Part shown: piece after piece, positions 9,141 through 17,522 of the stretch
Layout of the letters: each line of letters opens with the position of its first letter
Position numbering within the stretch: position 1 is the first letter of the stretch
Source: Nitrospira sp. CG24E
GTDB taxonomy: Bacteria; Nitrospirota; Nitrospiria; Nitrospirales; Nitrospiraceae
DNA: 64,000 bases
Direction: 5' to 3'
Assembly (NCBI GenBank): GCA_002869895.2
Contig: NEWP02000010.1
Coordinates: 180,035 to 244,034, forward strand
Translations under genes and position numbers: made by a program
Notes under the pieces: model-generated
Databases searched by the model: none
Told to the model about the DNA's origin: nothing
The model's input: the letters and a program-made list of their open reading frames with translations, nothing else

Positions 9141-9944
9141 TCACGACACCGAACCGTGACTCTTGAGGACCACGCCAATCAGGGTCAGAATGACTCCCGC
9201 AAACCCGATAATCGTGAGGTAGGCCGCACGCTTAGCTCTCCAACCCACCGTCAGTCTTCCCGTTAATACCACGAAGTAGAATACCCAGGTCACTAACGCC
9301 CAGGTTTGCTCGGGATTCCAGTTCACATACGACCCTCGAGAGAACTCAGCTGAAAGTGCGCCGGTAATGATACCGAGCGTAAGCAGCGGGAATCCCGTCA
9401 CAATCGACTGTTGGTTGAGGTGGTCGAGAAAGTCCAACGCCGGCAGCTTGGAGTAGAGGACATTGAAACGTTTGGACTTCAGGAGTCCATCCTGAATCAG
9501 ATACATGAGACCGGATACAAATGCGACTGCGAACCCCACCGTACCGAGCATGCTCAGGGTGACATGGACCCAGAGGGTTCGAAACACCGGCGTGAGGGTA
9601 GGGGTGGTTTCCGGCAGCGCTGCGGCAGAAACCAACGAAAGCAATGCCAGAGGGACGATAAACGAGCCAATCACATGCACACGGTGGCGAAACTCCACTA
9701 CGAGAAACACCAAAATCAATACCCAGGAAAAAAACGATAGCGCCTCTTGGAACCCCGGTGGAGAGACATCCGTCGCTGCAGTCATCCTTGTGACCAACGC
9801 AACCGTGTGCGAAACAAACCCAATCGCCGTCATACCCAGTGAGACTTTTGACAGGACTTCTGAAGGCCAAATCAAGTAGGCTAGGTAGGAAATAGTGGCC
9901 GCAAAATAGAGGGCCATCGTGACGACAAAAAACACTGCGGCCAT
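9141..9944 (-). CDS. ccsA: CcsA/HemX-type cytochrome c assembly membrane protein
   Basis: A 267-residue polytopic membrane protein of about eight helices, of the family that binds or delivers heme for cytochrome c maturation or affects HemA levels (HemX). The family block VNWNPEQTWALVTWVFYFVVL near residue 210 is the tryptophan-rich heme-handling segment, and conserved His appear in membrane loops (WVHVTLSML). It leads the heme operon, one base before hemA, the classical hemX-hemA arrangement. The promoter should lie in the 62 bases shared with the divergent rsmI gene, but I could not place it. CcsA and HemX cannot be separated by sequence reading alone. Confidence 0.85.
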   Translation of the reverse strand: MAAVFFVVTMALYFAATISYLAYLIWPSEVLSKVSLGMTAIGFVSHTVALVTRMTAATDVSPPGFQEALSFFSWVLILVFLVVEFRHRVHVIGSFIVPLALLSLVSAAALPETTPTLTPVFRTLWVHVTLSMLGTVGFAVAFVSGLMYLIQDGLLKSKRFNVLYSKLPALDFLDHLNQQSIVTGFPLLTLGIITGALSAEFSRGSYVNWNPEQTWALVTWVFYFVVLTGRLTVGWRAKRAAYLTIIGFAGVILTLIGVVLKSHGSVS

Positions 9945-10006
9945 AGAGGTCCATCCCCTCGACTTTTCAGGACAAACAGCCTGGTATCAAACAAGGAATT
10001 ATATCG

Positions 10007-10810
10007 ATGGCACGAGATGGGAGTCAACCAAACGAACGGGGGAAAGCTGGCAGATCAACTGCGCCTCGCCTTCCCGGCACCCTCTATGTCGTCGGTACGC
10101 CGATTGGACATCCAGATGATATCACCCTGCGAGCCCTTGCCATACTGGGACATGTCACGATTGTTGCCTCCGAAGACCCGCGCATAACTCAGGCCCTCCT
10201 GGCCCATCATGGCATCACCGCAACAGTCACAAGCTACGGCCCGTTCAATCGCCACGAGAAAATACCGTTGCTTCTGCATCGACTTACGCAGGGGCAGGAT
10301 ATCGCCCTTGTCTCAGATCACGGTACCCCCATCATATACGACCCGGGCAATCTATTGGTGACTGCTGCCCATCATGCAGGAATTCCGGTCAAGGCCATTC
10401 CCGGTCCCTCAACATTGACAGCAGCAACGGCAATCTCAGGATTTTCCGGTGATGCCATCGTCTTCGAAGGACGCCTTCCCTCGACCAATCAACAGCTCGC
10501 GCGGTACCTTTCGCACCTCCGCAAAGAGAAAAAAACTCTTGTCTTCTATGTGGCGCCACGAGCCCTCAGGGGGTTACTGAAAACTCTCGCGCGGACTCTC
10601 CCCACAAGACAAACGGTTATCGTAATGGATCTCACAACGGATAAAGAAACGCTTAGGCGCGGGAGACCGGATGAGTTGCTCGATCAAATCGGGCGAGTGG
10701 CTATGGACTCAGCGGTCACGGTCGTCATTGAAGGCTATCGGGCTGGATCGCATAGAAAGACAATGAGTGAAAAAACTCTTCCTGCTACTCATCTTCACGG
10801 CGACGGATGA
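10007..10810 (+). CDS. rsmI: 16S rRNA 2'-O-ribose C1402 methyltransferase (RsmI family)
   Basis: A tetrapyrrole-methylase-fold SAM enzyme of 267 residues. The N-terminal family signature is clear: GTLYVVGTPIGHPDDITLRA, followed by VASEDPRITQALLAHHGI (usually EDTR, here EDPR). VSDHGTPIIYDPG and VKAIPGPSTLTAA give the SAM pocket. The ATG at 10007 follows AAGGAA. It reads away from ccsA, and its last 26 bases overlap the convergent TusA-like gene. Somewhat divergent from typical RsmI, but no better assignment is apparent. Confidence 0.85.
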   Translation: MARDGSQPNERGKAGRSTAPRLPGTLYVVGTPIGHPDDITLRALAILGHVTIVASEDPRITQALLAHHGITATVTSYGPFNRHEKIPLLLHRLTQGQDIALVSDHGTPIIYDPGNLLVTAAHHAGIPVKAIPGPSTLTAATAISGFSGDAIVFEGRLPSTNQQLARYLSHLRKEKKTLVFYVAPRALRGLLKTLARTLPTRQTVIVMDLTTDKETLRRGRPDELLDQIGRVAMDSAVTVVIEGYRAGSHRKTMSEKTLPATHLHGDG

Positions 10811-11027
10811 GCACTCGATAGGATCCTTCGATGCGATCCTGTGAAACAACGGTGTGCCCCTCATTACTCACACTACGCGGGACATTCCGAATGGGATCTC
10901 CATCATCCAACAACACAGAAAGAACCTGCCCCTGCTCCATCGCTTCCAATTTCAGCTTCGTTTTGACGAAGTTATAGGGGCAAATTACTCCCCGTAAATC
11001 CAGCTCGGCGTGCGGTTGATCAGTCAC
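10785..11027 (-). CDS. TusA-family sulfurtransferase-like protein
   Basis: An 80-residue protein with the small TusA/SirA fold, which carries persulfide sulfur for tRNA thiolation or other sulfur relay. The signature cysteine is in DLRGVICPYNFVKTKLKLE, where the usual CPxP motif reads CPYN. The rest matches the family: MEQGQVLSVLLDDGDPIRNVP then SVSNEGHTVVS. It converges on rsmI with a 26-base overlap of coding ends. No sulfur-oxidation cluster is next to it, so the partner is unknown. Confidence 0.85.
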   Translation of the reverse strand: MTDQPHAELDLRGVICPYNFVKTKLKLEAMEQGQVLSVLLDDGDPIRNVPRSVSNEGHTVVSQDRIEGSYRVLIRRREDE

Positions 11028-11115
11028 CCCATCTGTCCCTTTCGACTGTGGAAATACATCTTAAGAAGGAACCGGTGGCCCTGTAAGCACTCGTCATGGG
11101 TCCGGGCAGTGCGTA

Positions 11116-11150
11116 CAAAAAAGAAGGGGCAGCCCAGCGCTGCCCCTTCT
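11116..11150 (-). terminator. Rho-independent terminator of the 11176-11931 gene
   Basis: A perfect 12-bp stem (11122-11133 with 11139-11150, AGAAGGGGCAGC arms) around a 5-base loop, followed on the minus strand by a run of T (11116-11121). It lies 26 bases after the stop of the exported-protein gene. Confidence 0.9.
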
Positions 11151-11175
11151 CCACATTCACGGAACCTGTCTCGAC

Positions 11176-11931
11176 TTAATTCTGACCCTTGACCAGATTT
11201 GGCTTGTTATAGTCCGCCCCGTAATCGGACTTATTTCCGACCGCATTGCCCCATCCTGGTTGCGGTTCACATTGCCAGCAAGGAGCTGCGCCGGTATATT
11301 CGCCGATTGGGCTTGTGATGCCGGAATCGATCTTACCGGGAAGAACAGAGCCGGCGATACCGCCGGTAATCCCCCCACGATTTGTCGCAATCGCACGCTC
11401 ACTCTCGGGATCCGGACGCTGACCAAGACCTCCAAACCCCTGCTTTGTGGCATCGACATGGGTCACATAGGTCTCAATCACAAACTTTCTTCCAGTGCCA
11501 TAGGGTTGATGAGCAGTGGTTTCTTCCATCACTTGAATCGTGATGTCGTCGCCAATATTGAGATTTTTAATGGCCTGCATGTTCGAACGATCTGTCAGGT
11601 GCAGGGTCATGATGGTACGGGCACCGTACCCTGACTTACCCTCCTGTCCTTCGTCGAATACCTTCCCTGCCCCACCTGTTTCAATCATGAGCCTGTTTTG
11701 CGCCAGGTCGATCGCAAACAACCGACCATAGACTGTTTCCGGCTGCGATAATCGATCTAGGAAATTGGTTCGATCGAAAGTGGTCACGCGAGTGCTCGAC
11801 CCAGACACATCGCCGACCCCTTCACCGACCCCCAATCCAGATTGATTCGTTTGCAAACGCTCTTGAGCCATTGACACACCTACGGAACCGACAAAAATAA
11901 TTGCCGCTCCTAGTGCCAACACCTTACGCAT
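11176..11931 (-). CDS. Exported protein of unknown function
   Basis: Not recognised as a named family. The 251-residue product has a signal peptide (MRKVLALGAAIIFVGSVGVSMAQ, cut likely after AMA-like SMA), then a globular region with beta-rich text such as ETVYGRLFAIDLAQNRLMIETG and NLNIGDDITIQVMEE. A glycine-rich tail follows with a single CWQC pair near residue 219. The middle resembles small periplasmic domains that record metal or nucleic-acid-independent binding, but I cannot name one. An AGGAGG site precedes the ATG, and its own terminator follows. Two direct repeats lie upstream. Confidence 0.75.
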   Translation of the reverse strand: MRKVLALGAAIIFVGSVGVSMAQERLQTNQSGLGVGEGVGDVSGSSTRVTTFDRTNFLDRLSQPETVYGRLFAIDLAQNRLMIETGGAGKVFDEGQEGKSGYGARTIMTLHLTDRSNMQAIKNLNIGDDITIQVMEETTAHQPYGTGRKFVIETYVTHVDATKQGFGGLGQRPDPESERAIATNRGGITGGIAGSVLPGKIDSGITSPIGEYTGAAPCWQCEPQPGWGNAVGNKSDYGADYNKPNLVKGQN

Positions 11932-11949
11932 GTGCTGCCTCCTCGGTGA

Positions 11950-12004
11950 GATGTAACGGTATGTTAGGAAAGTTAAATGCCGACCACGAATGATGTAACC
12001 GATA
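11950..12004. promoter_or_regulatory. Direct repeat pair upstream of the exported-protein gene
   Basis: GATGTAAC followed by SGRTAT occurs at 11950-11962 and 11992-12004. The copies are 42 bases apart, about four helical turns, in the 5' region of the 11176-11931 gene. A related GTAACGTGATG lies further upstream on the minus strand. They look like operator half-sites, but no regulator is known. Confidence 0.35.
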
Positions 12005-12167
12005 TCATAATTTGTAAATTCTTCATCACGTTACACTGGGGACTATAGGCTACCCTCTCCAACATGTCAACCAGGTAGATGAGCGTTTGCAGGATTTGAG
12101 TTCGCGTACAATCCGACTACTCCAAGTTGATCAAAAGCCATTCCATCCTCCGGCACATGTGGACCGA

Positions 12168-12254
12168 TGGTGCCCAGAGGGAGGGTCGAACTCCCACTCT
12201 CTTGCGAGAACCGGATTTTGAGTCCGGCGCGTCTGCCAGTTCCGCCATCCGGGC
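12168..12254 (-). tRNA. tRNA-Leu (anticodon CAA)
   Basis: An 87-base class II tRNA. The acceptor strand GCCCGGA pairs with TCTGGGC and is followed by an encoded ACCA end. The D-arm region is TGGCGGAACTGGCAGACGC. The anticodon arm CCGGA-CTCAAAA-TCCGG gives anticodon CAA, which reads UUG. A long variable arm (TTCTCGCAAGAGAG) and a T-arm GGGAGTTCGACCCTCCC complete the fold. Confidence 0.95.
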
Positions 12255-12395
12255 ATATCCATTCACGGCGAACCTTCATAGCACGAAGTCATGCGGCGGT
12301 CAATCTGCTCCCCTCTATCCTTAGCATGATCGGGAGTGTTACAATTCCCGCCTCATAACTCCTATTCACTAACCATCCGGAAGGACTCTCACACC

Positions 12396-12674
12396 ATGGC
12401 GGACGTCCAGTGTGTCACGTGCGGACAAGCAGGAGAAAGTATCACAGACACCCTCTTCATGGGAAAACTTGAAACCGAGATCAAGGCCAAGGTTTGCAAG
12501 CCATGTTGGAAAAAATGGGAAGGCATGCGGGTCATGGTCATTAACGAGTATCAAGTCAATCTGGGCGAAGAAAGCGGCAGAGAACTCGTGAAGAAACAGA
12601 TGAAGGCCTTTCTCAAGCTCGGTGAACAGACCGACACAGGAAAACTGGATCAGAACTATCGTCCACCAGCCTAA
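12396..12674 (+). CDS. YggX-like Fe(II)-trafficking family protein with N-terminal CxxC
   Basis: A 92-residue protein. Its C-terminal two thirds resemble YggX, a small protein linked to iron handling and oxidative protection of Fe-S enzymes: KPCWKKWEGMRVMVINEY, then NLGEESGRELVKKQMKAFL. The N-terminus differs from YggX by carrying VTCGQAGE, and a CKPC pair follows, giving a possible zinc or iron ribbon. The ATG at 12396 is chosen over 12336 because GGAAGGA lies ahead of it and family similarity begins there. It stands alone downstream of the divergent tRNA gene. Confidence 0.7.
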   Translation: MADVQCVTCGQAGESITDTLFMGKLETEIKAKVCKPCWKKWEGMRVMVINEYQVNLGEESGRELVKKQMKAFLKLGEQTDTGKLDQNYRPPA

Positions 12675-12857
12675 ACCCCGAGCTCTGCCGGGCAGATAAA
12701 GATCGTGATATCCAGAATCTCCCGCGAATTTCTTCAGCGATCTCGCAGGCTTCGTTGACAGGCCGATTCGTGAAATGCTACATTGCTCTCCAGGTCCATC
12801 CACCGAGATGATCAGCATTTCCACACCATTCCAGATTTGAGGAAAAGGTCCTTCGTC

Positions 12858-13313
12858 GTGCTCACACAGTTACAGGTAAAAGGACTGATGTTCGACCCTT
12901 CCAATAATGCGTATATCGTGGTGCTGCGCGACGATGAACATTCCGACATGCTCCCTATTTGGGTCGGCAAGTCCGAAGCAGGTGCGATCAGCATGGCCCT
13001 CGAAAACGTCACACCGCCACGGCCGATGACGCACGACTTTATGAAGTCGCTTCTCGATGCCTACGACGCGAAAGTCATCAGCGTCGTGATTACAGACCTA
13101 TCGGAGCATACGTATTTTGCAAAAATCCATTTGATGTACGAAGATTCAGAATATACCGTCGACGCAAGACCCAGCGATGCTCTTGCCATAGCACTGCGGA
13201 GCAACGCACCAGTATTTGCGAATGATTCAGTCATCACCAAACAGAGTTCCGATGAACTCCAACAGTGGCTGGAAAATCTCAAACCGGAAGATTTCGGCAA
13301 GCTGGACTCCTGA
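12858..13313 (+). CDS. Bifunctional nuclease family (DUF151) protein, copy 1
   Basis: A member of the small BFN/DUF151 family, described as DNase/RNase in plants and widespread but poorly understood in bacteria. The GTG at 12858 gives MLTQLQVKGLMFDPSNNAYI, matching the family N-terminus, with GAGGAAAAGG upstream; the longer frame to 12783 has no family text. Core motifs are LPIWVGKSEAGAISMALE, RPMTHDFMKSLLDAY and VDARPSDALAIALRSNAPVF. It has 151 residues. A second copy follows after 18 bases. Confidence 0.9.
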   Translation: MLTQLQVKGLMFDPSNNAYIVVLRDDEHSDMLPIWVGKSEAGAISMALENVTPPRPMTHDFMKSLLDAYDAKVISVVITDLSEHTYFAKIHLMYEDSEYTVDARPSDALAIALRSNAPVFANDSVITKQSSDELQQWLENLKPEDFGKLDS

Positions 13314-13331
13314 TCCGGCAAAACGCACGAC

Positions 13332-13829
13332 ATGAGCAATATCGATTTACCAAAAGAGCAAGACCTGGTTGAATACCGGGTGGATCGCCTCCTTGAGGAA
13401 GCCACTACCGACACTAGGATCGTCGTCCTATCACGACAAGGAGACAGCCTCGATACCTTTCCGATTTGGGTTGGCGCTCCAGAGGGTAACGCCATCAAAT
13501 TAGCGCTCGATACCATGATTACGCCACGGCCCATGAGCCATGATTTGATCAAGAGTTTTGCCGAGCATCTGAACATCACGATTCAGCGTGTCGTCATTGC
13601 GGACGTCAAGAACAGCACCTATTACGCCACCGTATACGTCTCCAACAAGGGGGTGGAACGAACCATCGATGCCAGGCCCAGCGATGCCATCTCGCTGGCC
13701 CTTCGCGCTCCTTGCCCGATCTACATTACCCATGACGTGTTGAAACGACGGAGCACTACAAACCTTGACGCCTGGCTGGCAAAACTCGAGTCAAAACATA
13801 TCGGGACCCCGGAAGTACAGGAAACTTGA
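13332..13829 (+). CDS. Bifunctional nuclease family (DUF151) protein, copy 2
   Basis: A tandem paralogue of the preceding gene, 165 residues. The shared core is FPIWVGAPEGNAIKLALD, RPMSHDLIKSFAEHLNI and IDARPSDAISLALRAPCPIY. The N-terminal 25 residues (MSNIDLPKEQDLVEYRVDRL) differ from copy 1. The two copies have diverged strongly outside the core, so the duplication is old. It is followed 30 bases later by rplM, hence possibly read into the ribosomal pair. Confidence 0.9.
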   Translation: MSNIDLPKEQDLVEYRVDRLLEEATTDTRIVVLSRQGDSLDTFPIWVGAPEGNAIKLALDTMITPRPMSHDLIKSFAEHLNITIQRVVIADVKNSTYYATVYVSNKGVERTIDARPSDAISLALRAPCPIYITHDVLKRRSTTNLDAWLAKLESKHIGTPEVQET

Positions 13830-13859
13830 TTCACCGAAGTGAAGGAGCTGAATAGAACG

Positions 13860-14288
13860 ATGTCGACCTACATGCAAAAGCCATTAGATGTGCAGGAAAA
13901 GTGGTACCTCGTGAATGCGGAAGGCAAAACCCTGGGACGATTGGCGGCGCACGTCGCCGGAATATTACGCGGCAAACACCGGCCGACCTTTACCCCCCAT
14001 GTGGATATGGGCGACCATGTTGTCATCGTAAACGCGGAGAAGATCCATTTGACCGGCAACAAGATGGCCACGAAGCTCTATCGCCACCATAGCGGATTCC
14101 CAGGCGGGCTCAAGACCGCAACGGCGCAGCATGTCTTTCGAAAGGATCCGACCGTGCTCTTAACCAAAGCGATTGAAGGCATGCTTCCCAAGAACCCATT
14201 AGGAAACCATATGGCAAAAAAACTTCGCGTCTATGTCGGGGCGACGCACCCACATCAGGCTCAGGGACCGGAACCCATTACTCTCTAA
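13860..14288 (+). CDS. rplM: 50S ribosomal protein L13
   Basis: A large-subunit protein early in assembly, 142 residues. Family text includes [39 protein letters not shown] and the C-terminal [15 protein letters not shown] prefer the ATG at 13860 (MSTYMQKP); the in-frame ATG at 13839 lies upstream of AAGGAG (13841-13846) and would lack a ribosome site. It pairs with rpsI in the near-universal rplM-rpsI operon. Confidence 0.95.
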   Translation: MSTYMQKPLDVQEKWYLVNAEGKTLGRLAAHVAGILRGKHRPTFTPHVDMGDHVVIVNAEKIHLTGNKMATKLYRHHSGFPGGLKTATAQHVFRKDPTVLLTKAIEGMLPKNPLGNHMAKKLRVYVGATHPHQAQGPEPITL

Positions 14289-14324
14289 TTCATCACCGCG
14301 AGCGAAACAAGGAGATAACGTAGC

Positions 14325-14717
14325 ATGGCAGCAGCGACTCAATATGCAACCGGGCGACGAAAATGCGCAATTGCCAGAGCCTGGGTCACTGGGCGGGCGG
14401 GCGAGATCACCATCAACGAACAACCGATTGAAAAGGCATTTCCACGGCTGACCTTGCGGCAGATTATCCAGTTCCCGCTCGAAATCGGCGGTGTCATGGG
14501 GCAGTACTCTATCAAGGCCACGGTACATGGCGGAGGACCGACCGGACAGGCAGGCGCCTTGCGTCATGCGATTGCACGAGCATTAGTGGAGCTCAATCAG
14601 CCCCTCCGTACACCTCTGAAGAAGGAAGGCTTGCTGACACGCGATTCGCGCGTCAAGGAACGGAAAAAGTACGGACAGAAAGGTGCAAGAAAGCGCTTCC
14701 AGTATTCAAAGCGATAG
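14325..14717 (+). CDS. rpsI: 30S ribosomal protein S9
   Basis: A small-subunit protein whose basic C-terminal tail reaches the P-site tRNA. It has 130 residues with ATGRRKCAIARAWV, GGGPTGQAGALRHAIARAL and the terminal KKYGQKGARKRFQYSKR. ACAAGGAG precedes the ATG. It lies 36 bases after rplM and is closed by a strong terminator. Confidence 0.97.
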   Translation: MAAATQYATGRRKCAIARAWVTGRAGEITINEQPIEKAFPRLTLRQIIQFPLEIGGVMGQYSIKATVHGGGPTGQAGALRHAIARALVELNQPLRTPLKKEGLLTRDSRVKERKKYGQKGARKRFQYSKR

Positions 14718-14736
14718 ACAGCGGAGCCACAATGAG

Positions 14737-14769
14737 AAAAAGGGAAGGCTCCAGGCCTTCCCTTTTTTT
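14737..14769 (+). terminator. Rho-independent terminator after rplM-rpsI
   Basis: GGGAAGGC and GCCTTCCC arms extended by A-T pairs, a 5-base loop (TCCAG) and a run of seven T. It starts 19 bases past the rpsI stop. Confidence 0.92.
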
Positions 14770-14786
14770 GTCTACTCGGTACAACG

Positions 14787-15860
14787 ATGAAGAAAACACG
14801 AGTCGCCATCGCAGGGGCCAGTGGATATGCCGGAGCGGAACTCGTCCGACTGGCAGCTCTCCATCCCTACTTTGAACTCTACGCCGTCACATCGGAGAAA
14901 TCTGCTGGGACTCCTGTGGCATCTGTATTCCCTAGCCTGGCAGGCCTCGTGTCGCTCTCGTTTCAGGCCCTCTCCCCCGATGCCTTGGCGGAACAGGCAG
15001 ATGCGGTCTTTCTCGCCCTCCCCCACACCAAATCATTGACGCCGGTCGCAGCCTGTATCCAAGCTGGAAGGCTGGTAGTAGACCTCAGCGCCGATTACCG
15101 ACTCAAGGACCCGTCCGTATATGAACAATGGTATCGAACACCGCATACTCATCCGGGCTTACTGAAGGATGCGGTCTACGGACTTCCGGAAGTGCATCGC
15201 ACGGCCATCGCCAAGGCAACGTTAGTTGCGTCGCCTGGCTGCTATCCGACCGCAGCCGTTCTGCAATTGGCCCCGCTGTTTGCCCAAGACTTGGTGCAGC
15301 TGCAGAGCGTCGTCATCGATGCAAAATCAGGCGTGTCCGGTGCTGGGCGCAGTCCGGCCCTTCCCTATCATTTCCCTGAGGCCCATGAATCCATAGAGGC
15401 CTATAAGGTTGGGCAGCACCGCCACACCCCTGAGATCGAACAAGAACTCAGTGCATTACAAGCACGCCTGTCTCAATCGACGGAACCAGTTGCCGCACAA
15501 CCGATCGTCACCTTCACACCGCACCTTGTACCGATGAACCGTGGCATTTTGAGCACCGCCTACTGCCGACTGAAAAGTCCGATGGCGTTGCCAGATCTGC
15601 GCAATCTCTATCGAGACTTTTACAAAGGCGAGCGCTTCGTCCGGGTCCAGGAAGATATCATGCCGAATCCACGCTATATAAAAGGATCCAACTATTGCGA
15701 CATCGGTGTCTACCTCGACGCCCGATCTGGATCGGTCATCACCGTCGCCGCATTGGATAATCTTGTCAAAGGCGCCGCAGGCCAAGCCATTCAGGCCATG
15801 AACCTCATGCTCGGCTTCCCCGAGGAAACAGGCTTGACGGCTCCCGCCGCCTATCCCTAA
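14787..15860 (+). CDS. argC: N-acetyl-gamma-glutamyl-phosphate reductase
   Basis: Third step of arginine synthesis, NADPH reduction of N-acetylglutamyl phosphate. The N-terminal nucleotide-binding motif is VAIAGASGYAGAELVRL. The catalytic cysteine is in VASPGCYPTAAVLQLAPL. SGVSGAGR and FTPHLVPMNRGILSTAY are family blocks. At 357 residues it is slightly longer than most bacterial ArgC (about 345), with a short Ala/Pro-rich tail. argJ follows after 32 bases. Confidence 0.96.
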   Translation: MKKTRVAIAGASGYAGAELVRLAALHPYFELYAVTSEKSAGTPVASVFPSLAGLVSLSFQALSPDALAEQADAVFLALPHTKSLTPVAACIQAGRLVVDLSADYRLKDPSVYEQWYRTPHTHPGLLKDAVYGLPEVHRTAIAKATLVASPGCYPTAAVLQLAPLFAQDLVQLQSVVIDAKSGVSGAGRSPALPYHFPEAHESIEAYKVGQHRHTPEIEQELSALQARLSQSTEPVAAQPIVTFTPHLVPMNRGILSTAYCRLKSPMALPDLRNLYRDFYKGERFVRVQEDIMPNPRYIKGSNYCDIGVYLDARSGSVITVAALDNLVKGAAGQAIQAMNLMLGFPEETGLTAPAAYP

Positions 15861-15892
15861 TCCTCAGTGAACAGATCGACTCTTTCACGATC

Positions 15893-17116
15893 ATGACCAA
15901 AAAAACTCCAACCACATCTCTGCGCAGCGGGGTCACTGCACCGCAGGGTTTCCTTGCAGCAGGCATCCATTGCGGTATCAAAAAGACCGGCATCCTCGAT
16001 CTTGCGCTTGTCGTCTCAGAGCAGAGTGGTCCGATTGCCGGCGTATTCACTCGCAATCAGGTGGTCGCAGCACCGGTGATCATCGATCGACTGCATCTGC
16101 GCAAGGGCATTGGACGAGCCATTCTCGTCAACAGTGGCAATGCGAACGCCTGTACCGGAGCCAAAGGATTGGCTGCCGCACAACAAACCGCCACACTGCT
16201 CGCGCAACGCATGGGTGTCCCCCGACATCATGTATTCATCGGATCCACCGGCGTCATCGGCCGTGTTCTGCCGGTCAGTAAAATCGTTGCCGGAATACCG
16301 CCATTACTCGCTCGGCTGAGCGACCGTGGAGGTCTCGATGCAGCGCGTGCGATCATGACCACCGATCTGCGACCGAAATCCATCGCCCTTCAGGACACCA
16401 TCGGCGGTCGCTTGATTACCATCGGCGGGATGGCCAAGGGCTCAGGAATGATCCATCCCAATATGGCCACGATGCTGGGCTATTTCACCACGGATGTTTC
16501 GATTACCGCTCACGCACTCCAGCAAGCCCTCACCCTGGCGGTGAACGAATCGTTTAACTGCATCTCGATCGATGGAGATACCAGCACCAACGATACAGTT
16601 CTTTGTCTGGCCAACGGCAGAGCCAAGAACCCAACGATCAAAGAGGGCACAGCCGCCTTCCGCCGGTTCTTGTCACTCCTGACCGAAGCCTGCCAATCCC
16701 TTGCTCTGGCAATCTGCCGCGATGGCGAAGGCGTGACCAAGGTCGTAAAAATTGAAGTCACCGGAGCAGCCACTGTAGCCAAGGCCCAACAAGTGGCCTA
16801 CACCATTGCAACATCTAATCTGGTAAAGACCGCCCTGTTCGGCGAAGACGCCAATTGGGGCCGTGTGATGGCAGCGATCGGCCGAGCCGGAGTCCCGATT
16901 ACTCCATCAAAAATATCTGTGTTGTTTGGCGGGGTTCCGATGGTACAGCGAGGAGTTGGATTGGGCCTTCCTGCTGAACGCAAAATTGGGGAGGTCTTTC
17001 GTCAGAAAGAATTTCCAATCACCGTGGGGCTGGGGCAAGGACGTCACCGAGCCCATATATGGACAACCGATCTCTCATTTGACTATGTCCGTATCAACGC
17101 AAGCTATCGATCCTAG
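15893..17116 (+). CDS. argJ: Bifunctional glutamate N-acetyltransferase / ornithine acetyltransferase
   Basis: Transfers the acetyl group from N-acetylornithine to glutamate, recycling it in arginine synthesis. The precursor self-cleaves at the threonine of KGSGMIHPNMATMLGYFTTD, giving alpha and beta chains. INSGNANACTG-like VNSGNANACTGAKG and EDANWGRVMAAIGRAG are present. It has 407 residues. It follows argC on the same strand, so the two form an argCJ pair; no other arg genes are in the window. Whether it also uses acetyl-CoA cannot be read from sequence. Confidence 0.95.
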   Translation: MTKKTPTTSLRSGVTAPQGFLAAGIHCGIKKTGILDLALVVSEQSGPIAGVFTRNQVVAAPVIIDRLHLRKGIGRAILVNSGNANACTGAKGLAAAQQTATLLAQRMGVPRHHVFIGSTGVIGRVLPVSKIVAGIPPLLARLSDRGGLDAARAIMTTDLRPKSIALQDTIGGRLITIGGMAKGSGMIHPNMATMLGYFTTDVSITAHALQQALTLAVNESFNCISIDGDTSTNDTVLCLANGRAKNPTIKEGTAAFRRFLSLLTEACQSLALAICRDGEGVTKVVKIEVTGAATVAKAQQVAYTIATSNLVKTALFGEDANWGRVMAAIGRAGVPITPSKISVLFGGVPMVQRGVGLGLPAERKIGEVFRQKEFPITVGLGQGRHRAHIWTTDLSFDYVRINASYRS

Positions 17117-17231
17117 TGTATGAGCGCAGTTTGACTTCTGGCGATGAAATAGGGCAACATGGTGCCCCGATACTATCAATTATAGCTGTATACTATGGTC
17201 CTAACTCATCCATATCGGGAGGGAGACTGAG

Positions 17232-17456
17232 ATGAAACGACTGGCAGCATTATCGGCCATATCGATCCTGGGATCACCCGCGCTCGCCCTGGCAGAAGAA
17301 CACAGTGCAGGGTATCGGGGAATCGGGATGTTGTACTATATTTTCATGGCCGCGATTTTGATCTACGGTGTCAACGATGCGTTCGGTAAGAAGGCCATGT
17401 ATGTGGCGGCGCCGATTATTATCATCGGGTTCTATCTGCTATTGCCCGACAACTAA
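17232..17456 (+). CDS. Small membrane protein of unknown function
   Basis: A 74-residue product. An N-terminal signal or first helix (MKRLAALSAISILGSPALA) is followed by YRGIGMLYYIFMAAILIYGV and a third hydrophobic stretch MYVAAPIIIIGFYLLLP. I see no enzyme motif. A GGGAGGGAG ribosome site lies just ahead of the ATG. A strong terminator follows, so it is its own transcription unit. TATACT about 35 bases upstream could be a -10 element. Confidence 0.75.
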   Translation: MKRLAALSAISILGSPALALAEEHSAGYRGIGMLYYIFMAAILIYGVNDAFGKKAMYVAAPIIIIGFYLLLPDN

Positions 17457-17480
17457 ACGACTAACGCCAGTGCATGTTGT

Positions 17481-17522
17481 AAAAAGGGGGAGTCGGCCAA
17501 GGCCGGCTCCCCCTTTTATTTT
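17481..17522 (+). terminator. Rho-independent terminator after the 74-residue membrane protein
   Basis: A stem of about 17 bp (17482-17498 with 17501-17517, one G-T pair) with a 2-base AA gap as loop apex, ending in TTTTATTTT. Confidence 0.93.
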
